Positions 59,938 to 64,000 of a stretch of 64,000 bases of DNA are shown one piece after another; the first letter of the stretch is position 1; the number at the start of each line of letters is the position of its first letter. A program made the translations under genes and the position numbers. The DNA comes from Myxococcales bacterium. GTDB taxonomy: Bacteria > Myxococcota_A > Polyangia > Polyangiales > Polyangiaceae. The notes under the pieces are model-generated. The model saw only the letters and a program-made list of their open reading frames with translations, was not told where the DNA came from and searched no databases. The stretch spans positions 1 through 64,000 of the forward strand of contig JADKKK010000002.1 in assembly GCA_016720545.1 (NCBI GenBank). Reading direction: 5' to 3'.

Positions 59938-62900
59938 ATGACCGAACCCGTCTTCACGAAGGTGCCCGCCGAGCTCGACTTCCCCAAGGAAGAGCGCGAA
60001 ATCTTGGCGCTGTGGCGCGACGTCGGCGTCTTCGAGAAGTGCCTCGCGCGCCCCGCCACCCGTGGCACCTGGGTGTTTTACGAGGGGCCGCCCACCGCGA
60101 ACGGGCTGCCCCACAACGGCCACGTGCTCACGCGTGTCGTGAAAGATCTCTTCCCTCGCTACAAGACCATGCGCGGCTTTCACGTCCCGCGGAAGGCCGG
60201 CTGGGACACCCACGGCCTCCCCGTCGAGGTCGAGGTCGAGAAGGAGCTGCACATCCACGGCAAGGCGGCGATCGACGCCTACGGCGTGGAGCCCTTCGTG
60301 AAGAAGTGCATCGAGTCGGTGTTCCGCTACACGTCGGAGTGGGAGTCTCTCACCGAGCGCGTCGGCTTCTGGGTCGACCTCGAGAAGGCCTACGTCACCT
60401 ACCACCGCAGCTACGTCGAGAGCGTGTGGTGGGCCCTCTCCGAGCTGTTCAAGAAAGGTCTGCTCTATCAGGGGCACAAGGTGGTGTGGTGGTGGGCGCA
60501 GGGCGGCACGGCGCTGTCGTCCGGCGAGGTGGGGCAGGGCTACAAGCAGGTCGACGACCCAAGCGTGTACGTGTCGTTCCCGCTCCGCGCGGGGCAGGGC
60601 GCGGGCGAGCTCGTCGGCGCGCTGGAGGGCGCCGCGCTGCTCGTGTGGACGACGACCCCGTGGACCTTGCCGTCGAACATGTACGCGGCGGTGAACGCGT
60701 CGTTCACGTACGTCGTCGCGGACCTCGGCGGCCGCAAGCTCGTGCTCGCCGAGGGCCTGCTCGAGGGCATCGCCAAGAAGCTCAAGGTCGACGCGCCCAC
60801 CGTGCTCGCGACCCTCTCTGGCAAAGACCTCGTGGGCCTCGCCTACGAGGCGCCGTACGACCTGTTCGCGGCGGAGGCGGCGATCCCCGCCGCGGCGAAG
60901 GTGTGGAGGGTCCTCGCGGCCGACTTCGTGACGCTCGACGCAGGCACCGGCGTGGTGCACGTGGCGCCCGCCTTCGGCGAGGACGACCACCTCGTGCACC
61001 GCAAGCTGCTCGCGGAGGAGCCGGCGCTCCCGCTCTTCTGCGCCGTGAAGCCGGACGGCACCTTCGTCGACGACTTCGCCCCGTACGCCGGCCGCTGGGT
61101 GAAAGACTGCGACAAGGATCTCCAGGCCGACCTCAAGCAGCGCGGCAAGCTCGTGCTCGCCGAGACCTACCGCCACGACTACCCGTTCTGCTGGCGCGCC
61201 GACGACGACCCGCTCATCCAGTTCGCGCGGCCGGCCTGGTACATCCGCACGACGTCGGTCATCGAGAAGGCGAAGGCGAACAACCAAGCCGTGACCTGGT
61301 TCCCGCCGCACATCAAGGACGGCCGCTTCGGCGACTTCCTCGACAACAACGTCGACTGGGCGCTCTCTCGCGAGCGCTACTGGGGCACGCCGCTCAACGT
61401 GTGGGTGAACGACGTCACCGGCAAGCTCGAGGCGCCGAGCTCGGTCGCCGAGATCCTCGCGAAGAACCCGCGCGCGTTCGACGCGTTCCACGAGGCGAAG
61501 GCCGCCGATCCGTCGCTCTCGGACGATCTGCTCGTGCACAAGCCGTGGGTCGACGCCGTCACCTGGCAGAACCCTGGCGAAGAGGGCACCTACCGCCGCG
61601 TCCCCGAGGTCATCGACTGCTGGTTCGACTCCGGCTGCATGCCGTTCGCGCAGTGGGGCTTCCCTCACGCCGGCGAGGCCGAGTTCAAGGAGAGCTTCCC
61701 GGCCGACTTCATCTCCGAGGCGATCGACCAGACGCGCGGCTGGTTCTACTCGCTGCTCATGATCTCCACGCTCGTGTTCGACGAGGAGGCCCGCGCGCGC
61801 CTCGGGCTCGCCGCGGAGTCCCTCCCGCACCCGTACCGCTCGTGCATCGTGCTCGGGCACGTGTGCGACAAGGAGGGGAAGAAGGAGTCCAAATCGAAGG
61901 GCAACTACACGCCCCCCGACGTCATCTTCGACGACGTGAAGATGGACTTCCTCGTCGCCGCGGACGTCGCCGGGCAAGACGGCGGCCCGCCGAAGGGCAC
62001 GGCCTACATGAGCCGCGAGGACCTCGAGGGGCTCGACCTCACCGAGGGCCGCGAGGTCTCCGTGTTCCGCGCGGGCGCGCCGGAGGCCGCGCTGTCGCTG
62101 AAGGTCCAGGTCGTCGCGAAGCTCAAGCTCCGTCGCCGCGGCGTGTTGCTCTCCGCGGAGGACCGCGCGGCCCTCGGCGTGGTGCCGGCGAAGGACCAGG
62201 CGCTCAAGGTCATCGACGTGCCGACGCTCCCCGACGCGGAGCGCGTGGTGCTGCGCGATCCCACCGCCTCGGCGCCCGGCGCTGACGCGTTCCGCTGGTT
62301 CTTCTACGCCTCGAACCCGCCGTGGAGCTCGACGCGTCACTCGCTCTCGAACGTGCGCGCGACTCAAAAAGAGACGCTCGTGCGCCTGCGCAACGTCACT
62401 TCGTTCTTCACGCTCTACGCGAACATCGACCGGTACACGCCGAGCGAGGGCGATCCGCCCGTGGCCGAGCGCTCGGAGCTCGATCGCTGGATCCTGAGCG
62501 CGCTGCACAGCACCCTCGCGCGGGTGACCGAGGCGCTCGACGGCTACGACGTGCACGGCGCGACCACCCACATCACCGACTTCGTCGATGGCCTCTCGAA
62601 CTGGTACGTCCGTCGCTCGCGCGACCGCTTCTGGCGGGCCTGGAGCGCGGACCACGGCCCGCGCGTCGCCGCGGGCGATCGCGACAAGTGCGCCGCCTAC
62701 GCGACGTTGTACGAGGTGCTCGTCACGCTCTCGAAGGTGCTCGCCCCGTTCGTGCCCTTCATGGCCGAGGGCATGTTCCAGAACCTGGTCCGGCGCGTCG
62801 ATCGTGGCGCGCCGGAGAGCGTGCACCTCGCCGACTGGCCGGCCGCAGATCTCAGCCTCGTCGACGAAGACCTCGCGCGGAGGATGGCCGCGGTGCGCGA

Positions 62901-63645
62901 GCTCGTGAGCCTCGGCCTCCAGGTGCGCACCTCGGCGAAGCTGAAGGTTCGCCAGCCGCTCCGCGTGGCGCACCTCGTGCTGGGCGACGCGAAGCTCCGC
63001 GCGAGCCTCGCAGGATCGGGCGAGGCGATGATCCAGGACGAGCTCAACGTGCTCGGCGTGGCGTTCGTCGACGACGCCGAGGTGGAGCGCTACGTCTCCT
63101 ACAAGCTGAAGCCGAACTTCCGCACCCTCGGGCAACGCGGCCTCGGCAAGGAGGCGCAGCTCCTGAAGAAATCGCTCTCCGCGCTCGACGCCTCGGGGGC
63201 CGCGTCGCTGCTCTTCGCGCTCCGCGACGCGGGCGCCGCCGAGCACGCGGGCGTCACGCTCCTCGTGGAGGACGTCGAGGTGGCCTTCGAGACCAAGGAG
63301 GGCTTCGCGGCTGCCGGGGGCCGCGCCGGCGTCGTGGTGCTCGATACGCGCCTCGACGACGAGCTGCGCGAGCTCGGCCTCGTGCGCGAGGTCGCGAATC
63401 GCGTGCAGAATGCACGTAAAGAGGCGAAGCTCGAGCTCGCCGACCGCGTCGCGCTGCGGGTGCACGGGCCGGCCCCGCTCCTCGAGGCGCTCGCGCGGCA
63501 CCAGGGCGCGCTCGCGGCCGACGTGCTCGCGACGTCGATCGAGCTCGCCGCTTCTCCGGGCGCCGCCGCGGCGGGCGCGGGCGTGCACGTAGAGGTCTGC
63601 GAGGTCGAGGGCATGGCCGTGGAGCTCGTGTTGCGGAAGGCGTAG
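59938..63645 (+). CDS. ileS: Isoleucyl-tRNA synthetase, eukaryote-like type
   Basis: 1235 aa from ATG 59938, longer than most bacterial IleRS. The HIGH motif is HNGH (59-62) in GPPTANGLPHNGHVLTRVVKD; the editing domain has VWTTTPWTLPSN and GTGVVHVAPAFGEDD; also WDTHGLPVEVEVEKEL, SRERYWGTPLNVW and EAIDQTRGWFYSL. The KMSKS signature reads KESKS (649-653), Met replaced by Glu. About 110 residues are inserted (~667-775) between KGNYTPPDVIF and the usual GADAFRWFFYASNPPWS. An anticodon-binding helical domain and C-terminal region follow. Housekeeping enzyme charging tRNA-Ile. The pattern is that of the IleRS type shared with eukaryotes, often linked to mupirocin resistance. Confidence 0.95.
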   Translation: MTEPVFTKVPAELDFPKEEREILALWRDVGVFEKCLARPATRGTWVFYEGPPTANGLPHNGHVLTRVVKDLFPRYKTMRGFHVPRKAGWDTHGLPVEVEVEKELHIHGKAAIDAYGVEPFVKKCIESVFRYTSEWESLTERVGFWVDLEKAYVTYHRSYVESVWWALSELFKKGLLYQGHKVVWWWAQGGTALSSGEVGQGYKQVDDPSVYVSFPLRAGQGAGELVGALEGAALLVWTTTPWTLPSNMYAAVNASFTYVVADLGGRKLVLAEGLLEGIAKKLKVDAPTVLATLSGKDLVGLAYEAPYDLFAAEAAIPAAAKVWRVLAADFVTLDAGTGVVHVAPAFGEDDHLVHRKLLAEEPALPLFCAVKPDGTFVDDFAPYAGRWVKDCDKDLQADLKQRGKLVLAETYRHDYPFCWRADDDPLIQFARPAWYIRTTSVIEKAKANNQAVTWFPPHIKDGRFGDFLDNNVDWALSRERYWGTPLNVWVNDVTGKLEAPSSVAEILAKNPRAFDAFHEAKAADPSLSDDLLVHKPWVDAVTWQNPGEEGTYRRVPEVIDCWFDSGCMPFAQWGFPHAGEAEFKESFPADFISEAIDQTRGWFYSLLMISTLVFDEEARARLGLAAESLPHPYRSCIVLGHVCDKEGKKESKSKGNYTPPDVIFDDVKMDFLVAADVAGQDGGPPKGTAYMSREDLEGLDLTEGREVSVFRAGAPEAALSLKVQVVAKLKLRRRGVLLSAEDRAALGVVPAKDQALKVIDVPTLPDAERVVLRDPTASAPGADAFRWFFYASNPPWSSTRHSLSNVRATQKETLVRLRNVTSFFTLYANIDRYTPSEGDPPVAERSELDRWILSALHSTLARVTEALDGYDVHGATTHITDFVDGLSNWYVRRSRDRFWRAWSADHGPRVAAGDRDKCAAYATLYEVLVTLSKVLAPFVPFMAEGMFQNLVRRVDRGAPESVHLADWPAADLSLVDEDLARRMAAVRELVSLGLQVRTSAKLKVRQPLRVAHLVLGDAKLRASLAGSGEAMIQDELNVLGVAFVDDAEVERYVSYKLKPNFRTLGQRGLGKEAQLLKKSLSALDASGAASLLFALRDAGAAEHAGVTLLVEDVEVAFETKEGFAAAGGRAGVVVLDTRLDDELRELGLVREVANRVQNARKEAKLELADRVALRVHGPAPLLEALARHQGALAADVLATSIELAASPGAAAAGAGVHVEVCEVEGMAVELVLRKA

Positions 63646-63656
63646 GCCGCGAGCTC

Positions 63657-63683
63657 GGGGCGCGCCGCTTCGGCGTGCGCCCC
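63657..63683 (+). terminator. Stable hairpin after ileS
   Basis: GGGGCGC (63657-63663) pairs with GCGCCCC (63677-63683); the inner part CGC-TTCG-GCG gives an extra-stable UUCG loop. No T-run follows, so it may act as an RNA-protecting 3' end or with Rho. Confidence 0.5.
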
Positions 63684-63709
63684 CCGCCGCCCGGGGGTAC
63701 GATTCCGCG

Positions 63710-64000
63710 ATGCGCGAGAGTCGAGCCGCGGAAGCATCACGCGACGACGACGCCCGTCGCCCAAGCCCGCGTGGGGCCATGCTGCGGGTGCTCGCGGTGG
63801 TCGCGGGCGGCGTCGTGTCGTTCGGCGGGCTGCTCGGCCTGGCGCTGCTCGGCTTTGGGCTGTTCGCGTGTGGCTACTTCCGTGGACGAGACTCGTCGCC
63901 GCGTCCGCCGGAGTGGGAGAGCTCGCCCACCGTCGCGCCGCCGCCGTCGCTGCCGTCGCTGCCGCCGCCCCCGCCGCCCCCGGTGCGCGCGTGTGACGGG
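63710..64000 (+). CDS. Membrane protein with Pro-rich tail, truncated by window end
   Basis: 97 codons from ATG 63710, open to the last base. N-terminus is charged (RESRAAEASRDDDARR), then one long hydrophobic helix (LAVVAGGVVSFGGLLGLALL, continuing GFGLFACG), then a Ser/Pro-rich region with a run of seven or more prolines. LFAC could be a lipobox if translation starts at the internal ATG 63779. No family can be given. Confidence 0.6.
   Translation, partial: MRESRAAEASRDDDARRPSPRGAMLRVLAVVAGGVVSFGGLLGLALLGFGLFACGYFRGRDSSPRPPEWESSPTVAPPPSLPSLPPPPPPPVRACDG

Noticed and set aside
59719..63780. 1353-aa open frame on the minus strand
   Set aside because: Antisense to ileS; composition is Arg/Ala/Glu/His-rich with no recognisable domain. 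Long antisense frames are expected in DNA this GC-rich.

Overview
The window is very GC-rich, with dense genes, many GTG/TTG starts and many 1-4 bp stop/start overlaps. Serine/threonine kinases, a full set of mevalonate-pathway kinases, many lipoproteins, a MoxR/Bat operon, a Tgl/PilF-like TPR lipoprotein and a eukaryote-like IleRS together point to a predatory or soil-type myxobacterium (Myxococcota, Polyangia-like). This is inference from gene content; no rRNA is present to confirm it.

Layout. 1-8.1 kb: an exported protein running off the left edge, a HARE-HTH/Mrr-like DNA-binding protein, an SPFH/band-7 protein, a CPBP protease with a C-terminal frameshift, a DUF2505 protein, and a three-gene minus-strand set ending in a probable lipoprotein. 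8.3-12.9 kb: a PGPGW membrane protein, a pseudokinase-kinase fusion, a second Ser/Thr kinase and a small peptidoglycan-binding protein. 12.9-17.8 kb: a divergent O-antigen ligase/polymerase and Wzc-type tyrosine kinase pair for surface polysaccharide. 18.4-27.2 kb: a five-gene operon (coiled-coil GQ-rich membrane protein, MoxR ATPase, DUF58, two VWA membrane proteins); moxR carries two frameshifts. 27.4-29.2 kb: glutamate-cysteine ligase and a CheY-like receiver.

29.2-36.0 kb is an isoprenoid locus: type 2 IPP isomerase facing a translationally coupled operon of polyprenyl synthase, mevalonate kinase, diphosphomevalonate decarboxylase, phosphomevalonate kinase and HMG-CoA reductase. HMG-CoA synthase is not in the window. 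36-42 kb holds a hybrid histidine kinase, tRNA-Leu(GAG), a methyltransferase, a cluster of palindromic repeats, a Crp/Fnr regulator, and a Tgl-like lipoprotein, RodZ-like and RecO set. 42-48.7 kb is a cell-surface region: VWA lipoprotein, beta-barrel protein, 1012-aa hydrolase lipoprotein with four calcium-loop motifs, and a small Cys-repeat lipoprotein. 49-54 kb: PfkB sugar kinase, DUF971, MurJ, EngB and a hydrolase-like lipoprotein.

54.2-59.9 kb is a compact lipid/polyketide locus: a ketosynthase and a ketosynthase-like partner whose active-site Cys is replaced, divergent from a fatty acyl-AMP ligase, two acyl carrier proteins and a hot-dog thioesterase. IleRS and a truncated membrane protein close the window.

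Most notable: the KS/KS-beta-FAAL-ACP-ACP-thioesterase locus, and a 160-bp palindromic element (perfect 22-bp ends, CTAG borders) present twice, each copy sharing the TAG stop codon of the gene before it. Three apparent frameshifts in otherwise intact genes may be indel errors in the sequence and should be resolved before calling loss of function.
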